Source of the DNA: CAYQFQ01 sp964539415
GTDB lineage: Bacteria > Patescibacteriota > Minisyncoccia > Phycocordibacterales > GWA1-40-21
Assembly (NCBI GenBank): GCA_964539415.1
Contig: CAZIID010000014.1
Location: forward strand, 1-15,783
Length of the DNA: 15,783 nucleotides
Direction: 5' to 3'
The notes beneath the pieces are model-generated. The model was not told the DNA's origin. It was given only the letters and a program-made list of their open reading frames with translations, and searched no databases. Made by a program: the position numbers and the translations under genes. Below, in pieces: positions 5,467 to 12,463 of this stretch. Position 1 is the stretch's first letter, and each line of letters begins with the position of its first letter.

Positions 5467-5646
5467 CTACTCACCAGAAGTCTTTTTTGCTTTTTCTGTT
5501 ATCTCTGATCCGTCTGAAAGTAATTTTACCAATAGCATAACTATCGCTAAAGCTAAAAAAATGTGTATGTAACCTCCGAGAGTGTATGAGGTAAAAATAC
5601 CAATTAACCAAAAGACTATTAATATAAAAGATATTGTTGTTAACAT
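5467..5646 (-). CDS. DUF5670/lmo0937-family mini membrane protein, copy B (59 aa)
   Basis: Two membrane helices, MLTTISFILIVFWLIG and HIFLALAIVMLLVKLL, flank the family turn SYTLGGYIH, followed by a short charged tail (GSEITEKAKKTSGE). A longer reading from 5691 adds 15 residues, but the alignment with copy A and the family's typical MLxTI start favour the ATG at 5646. It is arranged head to tail with copy A, 103 nt upstream of it, and is divergent from the DUF378 gene. Function is unknown. Related bacterial proteins are often found with small stress-associated membrane proteins, so an envelope-stress role is only a guess. Confidence 0.85.
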   Translation of the reverse strand: MLTTISFILIVFWLIGIFTSYTLGGYIHIFLALAIVMLLVKLLSDGSEITEKAKKTSGE

Positions 5647-5827
5647 ATTATTGCTATTAATTAATAAACTTATACCAATACATAATGTCATATTGGGTTA
5701 AATGTATTATTAATAGATTTTTATATTAATTTTTCATGAATAGATAAGTTGACCATAAATTTCAACGGAGTATTATTATATGTAAAGGTCGTATTATAAA
5801 TATATTTTATTAAGCTTAATAAAAAAT

Positions 5828-6031
5828 ATGAACAGACTTAATGCTATGGATTGGATCGTGATGATCCTCGTTATTATTGGTGGTTTGAACTGGGGACTCG
5901 TAGGTTTTTTCCAGTTTGACCTTGTGGAAAAGATTCTTGGTTCTTGGCCTATTCTTGTAAGAATCGTATACGACTTGGTTGGTTTATCTGCTGTATATAT
6001 GATTTTTACTTCTACAAAATTGTCCCAGTAA
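5828..6031 (+). CDS. DUF378-family membrane protein
   Basis: This 67-aa protein has the pattern of DUF378: an N-terminal helix MDWIVMILVIIGGLNWGLVG with the typical GGLNWGLVGF motif, a polar middle (DLVEKILGSWP), and a second helix IVYDLVGLSAVYMIF. Two transmembrane segments are predicted and the function is unknown. An AT-rich region of about 180 bp separates it from the divergent DUF5670 pair, so the three mini membrane proteins probably share one control region. A hairpin without a T-run follows. Confidence 0.92.
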   Translation: MNRLNAMDWIVMILVIIGGLNWGLVGFFQFDLVEKILGSWPILVRIVYDLVGLSAVYMIFTSTKLSQ

Positions 6032-6044
6032 TTATCTATTCTTT

Positions 6045-6068
6045 AGCGACGCAAAATGTTGCGTCGCT
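6045..6068. terminator. hairpin between convergent genes
   Basis: AGCGACGCAA-AATG-TTGCGTCGCT is a perfect 10-bp stem lying between the convergent DUF378 and RNA methyltransferase genes. No T-run follows on either strand, so intrinsic termination is uncertain. Confidence 0.5.
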
Positions 6069-6100
6069 TGTAGAGGAGTTAATTGATTCTTAATTATAGG

Positions 6101-6838
6101 TTACTTTGTCCAATTATCTAAGATAATTGCTGTCGCTATTGATACGTTTAGAGATTCTGCTTTACCGATTCTTGGTATTGTAACTTTGTCTGTTATAAAG
6201 CTTTTTAAATTTTCATTTATTCCGTTTGATTCATTGCCCATAAGTAGTATTCCTGATTCTGGGAAAACTAAGGTATGTACATTTTGTCCTTCAAGTAGGG
6301 CACCTAATATTGGTTTTTTTGTCTCTTTAAGAAAATTAGTGAGATTGCAATATAATACATTTACTCTTGTGAATGATCCCATTGAGGCGGAAATAACTTT
6401 TGGGTTATATAGGTCTACAGTATTATCTGAAGCAACAATATTTTTAATTCCATACCAATCAGCAATACGAATAATAGTACCTAAGTTTCCAGGATCTTTT
6501 ATTTCGTCCAGTGCCAATATTTTTTCTTCGTCTTTGATATTGGATAGTAGATTTTCTTTTTGTTTAACTACGACAACCGCAGAATCATTGGTTTCAAAAT
6601 AACTGATTTTTTCTAGAGTTTCTTGATCTACTATTTCGATGTCTGCTGTTTTGTCCTTTATTGCAATTTCATTTTTGCTATAAAAATTTTCTGTAACTAC
6701 TATGCTTTCTATTTTAAAATCAGAACCGAGTAGTTCTAAAGTACCTTTTGCACCTTCAACAATAAAAAATCCATATTCAGCACGGTATTTCTTTTCGTGG
6801 AGTGATTTTATTAGTTTTATTTGGTTTTTGGTTAACAT
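6101..6838 (-). CDS. TrmH/SpoU-family RNA 2'-O-methyltransferase
   Basis: A SAM-dependent enzyme of the SPOUT superfamily that methylates a ribose 2'-OH in rRNA or tRNA. In 245 aa it has an N-terminal substrate-binding part (residues 1-100, with FFIVEGAKGTLELL, L30e-like) and the knotted catalytic part: motif 1 DEIKDPGNLGTIIRIADW (111-128, Asn118 and Arg124), motif 2 LLMGNESNGI (198-207) and motif 3 IPRIGKAESLNVSIATAI (221-238). This layout fits the RlmB/TrmH-like 23S rRNA guanosine methyltransferases, but the target cannot be read from sequence. It starts 5 nt after the LamG-pilin stop codon and is probably translated from the same mRNA. Confidence 0.93.
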   Translation of the reverse strand: MLTKNQIKLIKSLHEKKYRAEYGFFIVEGAKGTLELLGSDFKIESIVVTENFYSKNEIAIKDKTADIEIVDQETLEKISYFETNDSAVVVVKQKENLLSNIKDEEKILALDEIKDPGNLGTIIRIADWYGIKNIVASDNTVDLYNPKVISASMGSFTRVNVLYCNLTNFLKETKKPILGALLEGQNVHTLVFPESGILLMGNESNGINENLKSFITDKVTIPRIGKAESLNVSIATAIILDNWTK

Positions 6839-6843
6839 TTGAT

Positions 6844-7683
6844 TTATTTGTTGATTGCTATATCGTGTATTTTAGCACCCTCTGCGTATAATTCTTGAAT
6901 TTGACTGACTTCTAGAGCTTGACCATATATTCTAACTTCATCAATTTTTCCAGAAAAATTACCATCACCATCACCAAAACCAATGTAAAGGTTTGTATTG
7001 GAAGCTGGTTTGAAACTTAGGACATTGTTTTTACCTCCTTTGTCTGTGCCGTTATAATACATTCTGGTGGTTTTTTTCTCTGCATTAAAGGTCATTGCGA
7101 TATGATGCCATTCATTTAATGGCACAACTTGATTAGTAGCGTAGAAGTTAACTGTCGAAGGCATACCGCTTGACCAGTAAGCCAGTTTTTTCTCATTTGA
7201 AGGATCAAGTGGGCCTCTTACACCAAAAGTAATACCAGTCGGACCATAATAATCATCTTGATTAATTACATTTAGTCCGTATAAAGTCTCATAAGATGTC
7301 ATATAGATCCATGCTGATATCGTGAAAGACTCATTTGCTTTAAAAACTGGTACAGCCCCAACTCTAACATAGTTACCATTACCAAAAGTCAAAGCTTTTC
7401 CTTTTATACCAGTCGTTAGCGCAGACGTGCCAATAATAGTGCCATTAAATCCACTTCCAGATTTGTCTAGAACTTTTCCACCCACAATTTCATCAAAGTC
7501 CCACCAACCAGTTGCCTCCGCCCCTAGAACTTGGTCATTGTGAGCACTAAAAGTTTGCCCGTTAGCGATCCTAGCTTTTTTTCGGGAGTCATTTAGTGCA
7601 GGTATTATTATAGAAGACAGGAGGGAAATTATAGAAATAACCATCAAAAGCTCTATTAAAGTGAAACCTCTTTTTTTATTCAT
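6844..7683 (-). CDS. type IV pilin-like protein with LamG (concanavalin A-like) domain
   Basis: The 279-aa protein begins with a class III prepilin signal, MNKKRG followed by FTLIELLMVISIISLLSSI. Cleavage would follow Gly6, and Glu11 is the conserved fifth mature residue. After a helix (DSRKKARIANGQ) comes a LamG jelly-roll of about 210 residues: TGWWDFDE, FTISAWIYM, NEWHHIAMTFN, TRMYYNG and the closing GKIDEVRIYGQAL. It should be displayed on a type IV pilus or pseudopilus and may bind glycans or a host surface. LamG pilins are frequent in CPR genomes. No pilus assembly gene lies nearby; the only operon partner is the RNA methyltransferase. Confidence 0.92.
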   Translation of the reverse strand: MNKKRGFTLIELLMVISIISLLSSIIIPALNDSRKKARIANGQTFSAHNDQVLGAEATGWWDFDEIVGGKVLDKSGSGFNGTIIGTSALTTGIKGKALTFGNGNYVRVGAVPVFKANESFTISAWIYMTSYETLYGLNVINQDDYYGPTGITFGVRGPLDPSNEKKLAYWSSGMPSTVNFYATNQVVPLNEWHHIAMTFNAEKKTTRMYYNGTDKGGKNNVLSFKPASNTNLYIGFGDGDGNFSGKIDEVRIYGQALEVSQIQELYAEGAKIHDIAINK

Positions 7684-7826
7684 ATATAGTTAGTATTATA
7701 TTTCATATAAATGATTAGTAAATAGCTAAATTTTACATGAAGTTTGTTGTTTTAAGATAGCTTTCTTATGTAGTATTATATAAGTAGATGTTATATAATT
7801 TTATATATTAATAAATTAATAAAAAT

Positions 7827-8180
7827 ATGGAAGAATTAATTGGACAAAAAAAATTTGATAGCAAAGATGAGATAGAAAAAGTTGAGGGTGTACCTACAAA
7901 CAATGTAGCTATTGAGGATAAACCTTTTGCTTGGGATAAAGAAGATGAAGAGATAGCTAGAATTTCAGCTCAAGAAAAAGTAAGGCAAGAATTACAAACC
8001 ATGAGTGATGGAGAAATAACAAATAGAAATAAAAGAAGAGAATCTGTTTCTGCAGACTTAGAAGAATTAGATAGAAAAATGACTGAGAGAATAAAAAAAG
8101 AAGAAGCAGAAAGGTTGGAAGGTTCAAAAATAATTAACAGGGTAGGTGGTTTTTTCAAAAGGATTTTTAGAGGAGAATAA
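7827..8180 (+). CDS. hypothetical small charged coiled-coil protein
   Basis: I recognise no family. The 117-aa protein is highly charged: an acidic, probably disordered N-terminal third (with DKPFAWDKEDEEIARI), a Lys/Glu/Arg-rich helical stretch that could form a coiled coil (residues 50-100), and a short C-terminal amphipathic end INRVGGFFKRIFRGE that could lie on a membrane. No signal peptide is present. Codon use and base composition match the neighbours. The upstream region is extremely AT-rich, is shared with the divergent LamG-pilin gene and has no Shine-Dalgarno. Confidence 0.75.
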   Translation: MEELIGQKKFDSKDEIEKVEGVPTNNVAIEDKPFAWDKEDEEIARISAQEKVRQELQTMSDGEITNRNKRRESVSADLEELDRKMTERIKKEEAERLEGSKIINRVGGFFKRIFRGE

Positions 8181-8213
8181 ATAGTCGATTTTTTATTAAT
8201 TAATCTAATCCCA

Positions 8214-8231
8214 AATCAATTCAAATTGATT
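8214..8231. promoter_or_regulatory. perfect inverted repeat before the cupin gene
   Basis: AATCAATT-CA-AATTGATT lies 14 nt before the cupin ATG and just before TAATAT (8234-8239), a possible -10 box. A dimeric repressor operator is possible; a small hairpin is the alternative. Confidence 0.35.
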
Positions 8232-8245
8232 GGTAATATAAAAAT

Positions 8246-8629
8246 ATGAAAGGATACGTAGGAAATATAGAGAAAGAAACTTTGGATAATGATAATTTTA
8301 GAAAAGTTCTTTACACTTCAGAACATGGACAGCTTGTTGTTATGAATCTTTTACCTAATCAGGAAATTGGCGAAGAAGTACATCATAATGTTGATCAATT
8401 TTTCAGAGTAGATTCTGGAGAGGGATTAATTGTAATGGATGGAGTTGAAAGTCATTTAGAAAACGGTTATGCAGCTATTGTTCCACAGGGTTGTACTCAC
8501 AATGTTATAAATACTTCTAAAGATAGAGATTTGAAATTGTATACAATCTATATGCCACCAAATCATAAAGACGGAACTATTCACAAGACAAAAGAAGATG
8601 CTATGGCGGATGAGCATGATCATTTTTAG
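8246..8629 (+). CDS. cupin-domain protein
   Basis: A single-domain cupin of 127 aa. The first cupin motif is IGEEVHHNVDQFFRVDSGEG (residues 41-60), with His46 kept but the usual second His position occupied by Asn48 and the Glu position by Gln51. The second motif is VPQGCTHNVIN, with His85. Metal binding by the full three-His/one-Glu set is therefore doubtful, though a reduced site or the His-rich tail DEHDHF might compensate. The substrate is unknown; similar small cupins are annotated as mannose-6-phosphate-isomerase-like, without proof. Its stop codon lies 2 nt before the TsaC-fusion start, so the two are almost certainly one transcript. Confidence 0.9.
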   Translation: MKGYVGNIEKETLDNDNFRKVLYTSEHGQLVVMNLLPNQEIGEEVHHNVDQFFRVDSGEGLIVMDGVESHLENGYAAIVPQGCTHNVINTSKDRDLKLYTIYMPPNHKDGTIHKTKEDAMADEHDHF

Positions 8630-8631
8630 AG

Positions 8632-9906
8632 ATGAAAAGACCTTATGTAAGCAAATACATTGATATAAGAAATTTATCTGTCTATATAGTAGACGGGGCT
8701 TTTATTCGTTCAAATTTAGACAAAGGTTTTACGAACTTCGGGCAACATTATATGTACGACTATATTCCTGAAAACGAACTTTGGCTTGATAAGGAAGCAA
8801 AAAAGGGTGAGAGAGATTTCTTTCTTAAAAATTTGATTGTTCAAAGACGTTTAATGAAAAATGGCAAAAGTCATTTTGAGGCTTTTACTGCAGCTAGTGA
8901 GGTTGAAAAGAAAGAAAGAGAAAGATCAGAGTTGGCAAAAAAGGTTTCCCGTTTGAAAGAGGATCAGTTGGTAAAAAAAGTTAAAAGAGAAATGATATAT
9001 TCATTTCTTGGATTTTCAATTTGGATTGTTTCTGGGGAAATAGTAAGAAATTCTTATTATATTGATTTTACAGCGGGAGGACACGACAAGGTTTATGATT
9101 TTATTCCAGAAAAAGAAGTTTGGTTAGATGATGATACAACTAAAACCGAACGAATATTTGTGTTAATCCATGAACTTATAGAAAGATACTTGATGGTGCT
9201 TGGAAGACCTTATGTTCAATCTCATGGATTTGCTTTGGAGCTTGAATATTTTGTTCGCAAGAATACTTTTTGGGCAAACAGCATTTATTTTATAGTAAAA
9301 ATACTAAATTCGCTTTCTTTCAGAAATATTAAACTTGATCCAACAGTGCTTGTAAAAAAGGGTGGTGTCGGTGTTTATCCTACAGATACACTTTATGGTC
9401 TTGTTGCTTCAGTCCATTCAAAAAAAGCAATTGATAGAATATATGAACTAAAAGGTAGAGATGCTGATAAAGGTTTAATTGTTTTGGTGAGCTCAAGAAA
9501 TGACCTTAAAATGTTTGGTATAAAAAATACAGAGGCTATAAATAAATTTTTGGATAAATATTGGCCTGGTAAATTAAGTGTTGTTTTTCCTTATGATGTC
9601 ACGAGGTTCCCTTATTTGGACAAAGCGAATGGAACTTTAGCCGTTAGATTGCCAGATAAAAAAGATTTAATAGATTTTTTAAAAAAGACTGGCCCAGTTG
9701 TTGCTCCAAGTGCTAATCCACAAGGAATGATTCCTGCAAAAGATGTTACTGAAGCTGAAAAATATTTTGGTAATAATATCGATTTTTATCAAGATGAAGG
9801 GGAGATTGTTTCTGAACCATCCACATTGATTAAGATTGAAGGGGATAGCGTGGTGGTTTTGAGAGAAGGTGCAGTGAAGATACCAGGAGGAGCTTTAGTA
9901 AAATAG
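8632..9906 (+). CDS. TsaC/YrdC-domain protein (threonylcarbamoyl-AMP synthase) fused to a duplicated unknown domain
   Basis: The C-terminal half (residues about 237-418 of 424) is a complete YrdC/Sua5 domain: GGVGVYPTDTLYGL, the KGRDADKGLIVLV loop, KYWPGKLSVVF, GTLAVRLPD and GPVVAPSANPQG. This enzyme makes threonylcarbamoyl-AMP for the t6A37 modification of ANN-decoding tRNAs. The N-terminal half is unfamiliar and is an internal duplication: residues 17-92 and 129-205 both contain a VxGxxxR strand, then MYDYIPENELWLD or VYDFIPEKEVWLD. The second copy continues with LIHELIERYLM and SHGFALELE, a metal-site-like His/Glu pattern that is lost in the first. A charged linker joins the repeats. Free-standing TsaC is about 190 aa, so the fusion roughly doubles it. 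Confidence 0.9.
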   Translation: MKRPYVSKYIDIRNLSVYIVDGAFIRSNLDKGFTNFGQHYMYDYIPENELWLDKEAKKGERDFFLKNLIVQRRLMKNGKSHFEAFTAASEVEKKERERSELAKKVSRLKEDQLVKKVKREMIYSFLGFSIWIVSGEIVRNSYYIDFTAGGHDKVYDFIPEKEVWLDDDTTKTERIFVLIHELIERYLMVLGRPYVQSHGFALELEYFVRKNTFWANSIYFIVKILNSLSFRNIKLDPTVLVKKGGVGVYPTDTLYGLVASVHSKKAIDRIYELKGRDADKGLIVLVSSRNDLKMFGIKNTEAINKFLDKYWPGKLSVVFPYDVTRFPYLDKANGTLAVRLPDKKDLIDFLKKTGPVVAPSANPQGMIPAKDVTEAEKYFGNNIDFYQDEGEIVSEPSTLIKIEGDSVVVLREGAVKIPGGALVK

Positions 9907-9938
9907 TAAATCGTCTAATTATTTTTGGGAGCTTTTTG

Positions 9939-9975
9939 AAATCAGCGCGCGGAGTACCGCGCGCTGATTTTGTTT
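9939..9975 (+). terminator. terminator after the TsaC-fusion gene
   Basis: A perfect 14-bp stem, 9939-9952 with 9957-9970, GC-rich in its middle (CAGCGCGCGG) with loop AGTA, followed by TGTTTTC. It is one of the strongest hairpins of the window. Confidence 0.8.
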
Positions 9976-10004
9976 TCTAAAATACTTTTTTACTATATAC
10001 TATC

Positions 10005-10010
10005 TATAAT
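10005..10010 (+). promoter_or_regulatory. -10 box of a leaderless rnhA promoter
   Basis: Perfect TATAAT with the ATG (10017) six nucleotides later, that is, at the expected +1. No good -35 box is seen. Confidence 0.5.
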
Positions 10011-10016
10011 AAATCT

Positions 10017-10712
10017 ATGACAAACAAAACAATTATTTTTTCAGATGGATCATCAAGGGGAAACCCTGGTCCTGGTGGATATGGAGCAATCATAAAGCAA
10101 GATGATAAGGTTTTTGAACTGGGTGGGGGAGAACAAAAAACTACTAACAACAGAATGGAACTAATGGGTGCTATAAAAGCTTTAGAAAGTGTTAAAAGTA
10201 AAGACAATATTGAACTTCATACTGATTCTAAATATTTAATAGATGGTATTACAAAATGGGTTTTTAATTGGCAGAAAAAAGGTTGGAAAACTGCTGGTGG
10301 AAAAGATACAGACGTTGCCAATAGAGATTTGTGGGAAGATTTGGTAAAGGCTACTTCTGATAAAAAAATAAAATGGATTTATGTCGCAGGACACGCAGAG
10401 ATTCCAGGGAATGAAAGATGTGATGAAATTGCTACTTCTTTTGCTGATAATGTGAGTATTAAATTATTTAAAGGTGAGGCATCTGATTACGAAGTAGATC
10501 TATCTATCACCGAAGGTAATGTCTGTTCTCCAAAAAATACTTCAAATAAATCAAAAGCTTATAGTTATCTAAGTGTCGTAAACGGGAAGCTTGAAAAACA
10601 CCTTACTTGGCCTGATTGTGAAAAAAGAGTAAAAGGTGTAAGTTCCGCAAGATATAAAAAATCAAAAAATGAAGAGGACGAAAAACAGATTATGAAGGAT
10701 TTGGGATTTTAG
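10017..10712 (+). CDS. rnhA: ribonuclease HI with C-terminal viroplasmin-like domain
   Basis: It cleaves the RNA strand of RNA-DNA hybrids. The catalytic carboxylates are all present: Asp10 (IFSDGSSRGNPGPGG), Glu48 (NNRMEL), Asp70 (LHTDSKY) and Asp136 (GNERCDEIA), along with the active-site His126 (GHAE) and the basic-protrusion region WQKKGWKTAGGK. Bacterial RNase HI normally ends near residue 155. Here a Lys/Ser linker leads to residues 181-225, where YSYLSVVNGKLEKHLTWPDC and VKGVSSARYKKSKN fit the hybrid-binding viroplasmin-like domain that eukaryotic RNase H1 carries at its N-terminus. The domain order is thus reversed. A palindromic repeat follows the stop codon. Confidence 0.93.
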   Translation: MTNKTIIFSDGSSRGNPGPGGYGAIIKQDDKVFELGGGEQKTTNNRMELMGAIKALESVKSKDNIELHTDSKYLIDGITKWVFNWQKKGWKTAGGKDTDVANRDLWEDLVKATSDKKIKWIYVAGHAEIPGNERCDEIATSFADNVSIKLFKGEASDYEVDLSITEGNVCSPKNTSNKSKAYSYLSVVNGKLEKHLTWPDCEKRVKGVSSARYKKSKNEEDEKQIMKDLGF

Positions 10713-10726
10713 ATCTTATTACAGAG

Positions 10727-10784
10727 TGTCATTCCCGCGAAGGCGGGAATCTAGTTCTGGATTCCCGCCTTCGCGGGAATGACA
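10727..10784. repeat. REP-like palindromic repeat (ATTCCCGC...GCGGGAAT)
   Basis: A 24-bp perfect inverted repeat (10727-10750 with 10761-10784) and a 10-nt loop; each arm is itself a palindrome of the ATTCCC-N8-GGGAAT kind, resembling the dRS3 unit known from Neisseria. It lies between rnhA and comEC and may act as a terminator. It supplies the ATG at 10779, which is therefore unlikely to be the true comEC start. Confidence 0.85.
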
Positions 10785-10814
10785 AAAAAAGATCTGTTAA
10801 TCAAAACAATTACG

Positions 10815-12347
10815 ATGAAGTCGAATAAATTATTTTATACTTTTGCATTTGGTTTTTTTGTTTCTATATTTTTGAGTTCCTTTTTTAAATTCGGTTTTAC
10901 TTTTGCTGTATTACTTTTAATTTTATCTATTTTATTATTTATATTTTCTAAAATTTATTTAAAAAACAACCCCGAATATAACAGGGTTTTACTTTTTGCT
11001 TTAGTATTATTTTCTTTTGGACTAGGGGTATTGCGTTTTGAATTTTCTGATATTAAAAAAAGAGATTTATTTCTTGATAGCCAAATAGGGGAGAAAGCGG
11101 TTGTGGAAGGACTTGTAATACAGGAGCCAGAAAAGAAAGATTCAAATGTAAAAGCTGTGGTTTCTCTAAAAAAGTTTGAGAATGGAACTACGACACTTAA
11201 TGTGTTTGGAAAAGTATTAGTAAAAACAGATTTTTATCCAGAAATTTATTACGGGGATTATATAAAAATATCTGGAAAGATTGAGAAACCAGAAAATTTC
11301 GAGACAGGTGATGGAACTTCTTTTGACTATGTTTCATATTTAGAAAAAGACGATATTTATTATCAGATGAATTTTGCGAAAGTAGAAATAATTGCTTCCG
11401 GACAAGGTAATAAAGTTAAGACTGTATTATTTAATATAAAAAATGCTTTTTTGAGTAAATTAAAAAGCCAAATAACCGAACCTCAATCTTCACTTCTTGG
11501 AGGACTCCTTTTGGGTGTAAAGGATTCTCTAGGAAAAGCTTGGGAAGAAAAATTTAGGAATGCAGGAGTTATGCATATCGTAGTTCTATCAGGTTACAAT
11601 ATAACGATTGTCGCTGAGTCTATTGTGAGGTTTTTCTCATTTTTACCCGGGGTGTTTTCTTTTTCGTTTGGTGTTCTAGGGATTATTCTTTTTGCACTTA
11701 TGACTGGAGCGTCATCTACAGTGGTTAGAGCATCACTTATGGCTATTGTCTTGTTGATTGCCCGTTTTATTAAAAGAGATTATGAAATTAAAAGGGTCTT
11801 GGTTTTGGCTGGTATCATAATGCTCCTTTTTAATCCAAAAATTTTGGCTTTTGATTCATCTTTTCAACTTTCTTTTTTGGCAACGATTGCACTGATTTTT
11901 GTTTCACCAATATTTTCCACTCGTTTAGGGTTTATTACAGAAAAATTTGGTTTGAAGGAAATAGTGTCTTCAACTCTTGCAACACAATTTTTAGTATTAC
12001 CACTTATTCTTTATAAGATGAATGTTTTTTCTTTGGTGTTCCTCCCCGTAAATATTTTAATATTACCATTCATTCCGGTAACGATGTTTTTTGGTTTCTT
12101 GTCTGGAGCATTTGGTTTTGTGTCTTACATAATAGCTTGGCCAGTTTCATTCATATCACAAATACTTTTATCTTACGAATTGAAAGTTATAGATATTTTT
12201 TCTAGTATTCCTTTCTCTTCCGTTTCTGTACGTGGGTGGGGAATTATCTTTGTTATAATATTTTATGGGGTAATTACATTCTGGTTGTGGAAAAGCAAAA
12301 AAATGAAATTCAATCTCCAGGATTGTCATTCCCGTGCACCACAATGA
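10815..12347 (+). CDS. comEC: ComEC/Rec2 competence protein, membrane-channel part
   Basis: ComEC forms the inner-membrane pore for single-stranded DNA uptake. This part has the N-terminal membrane helices, a soluble OB-like region (VVEGLVIQEPEKKD to GDYIKISGKIEKPENF), and the competence domain with the signature GGLLLGVKDSL and HIVVLSGYNITIV, followed by many hydrophobic helices. An in-frame ATG at 10779 would start inside the palindromic repeat, so 10815 (MKSNKLFYTF) is preferred. The protein stops at 12347, and its last residues (DCHSRAPQ) are read from the second repeat, so the natural C-terminus was probably changed by that repeat. The metallo-beta-lactamase part is the next gene. Confidence 0.93.
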   Translation: MKSNKLFYTFAFGFFVSIFLSSFFKFGFTFAVLLLILSILLFIFSKIYLKNNPEYNRVLLFALVLFSFGLGVLRFEFSDIKKRDLFLDSQIGEKAVVEGLVIQEPEKKDSNVKAVVSLKKFENGTTTLNVFGKVLVKTDFYPEIYYGDYIKISGKIEKPENFETGDGTSFDYVSYLEKDDIYYQMNFAKVEIIASGQGNKVKTVLFNIKNAFLSKLKSQITEPQSSLLGGLLLGVKDSLGKAWEEKFRNAGVMHIVVLSGYNITIVAESIVRFFSFLPGVFSFSFGVLGIILFALMTGASSTVVRASLMAIVLLIARFIKRDYEIKRVLVLAGIIMLLFNPKILAFDSSFQLSFLATIALIFVSPIFSTRLGFITEKFGLKEIVSSTLATQFLVLPLILYKMNVFSLVFLPVNILILPFIPVTMFFGFLSGAFGFVSYIIAWPVSFISQILLSYELKVIDIFSSIPFSSVSVRGWGIIFVIIFYGVITFWLWKSKKMKFNLQDCHSRAPQ

Positions 12348-12444
12348 GTACTTCCATTTTCTAATCGTTACACTCAAGAAAATTAGGTCGAAACGGGGAT
12401 CCATCTTAATTTGTACTGGATTCCCGCCTGCGCGGGAATGACAA
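12323..12444. repeat. composite palindromic element between the comEC halves
   Basis: Inverted 12-bp ends TTGTCATTCCCG (12323-12334) and CGGGAATGACAA (12433-12444) enclose about 98 bp; the right end also contains the full ATTCCC-N8-GGGAAT palindrome (12420-12439). The interior holds the second copy of the 45-nt repeat that otherwise lies behind tRNA-Leu. The left half encodes the last residues of the upstream ComEC protein. Confidence 0.8.
12346..12390 (-). repeat. 45-nt dispersed repeat, copy 2
   Basis: On the minus strand this matches 2728-2772 with two mismatches, in the loop (TAAC against AAAA). Here it is not next to a tRNA but lies inside the palindromic element between the comEC parts. 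Confidence 0.8.
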
Positions 12445-12463
12445 GAAAATAAAAATAACAAAT

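Noticed and set aside
6186..6602. Plus-strand 138-aa frame inside the RNA methyltransferase gene
   Set aside because: It is antisense to a gene whose three SPOUT motifs are intact; the frame has no recognisable domain.
10779..10814. Upstream ATG for comEC
   Set aside because: It lies within the palindromic repeat and adds 12 polar residues without similarity to ComEC N-termini; 10815 begins directly before the first membrane helix.
12168..12461. Minus-strand 97-aa frame beginning with CHSRAGGNP-like residues
   Set aside because: This is the usual false protein produced by ATTCCCGC palindromic repeats, here running antisense into comEC.
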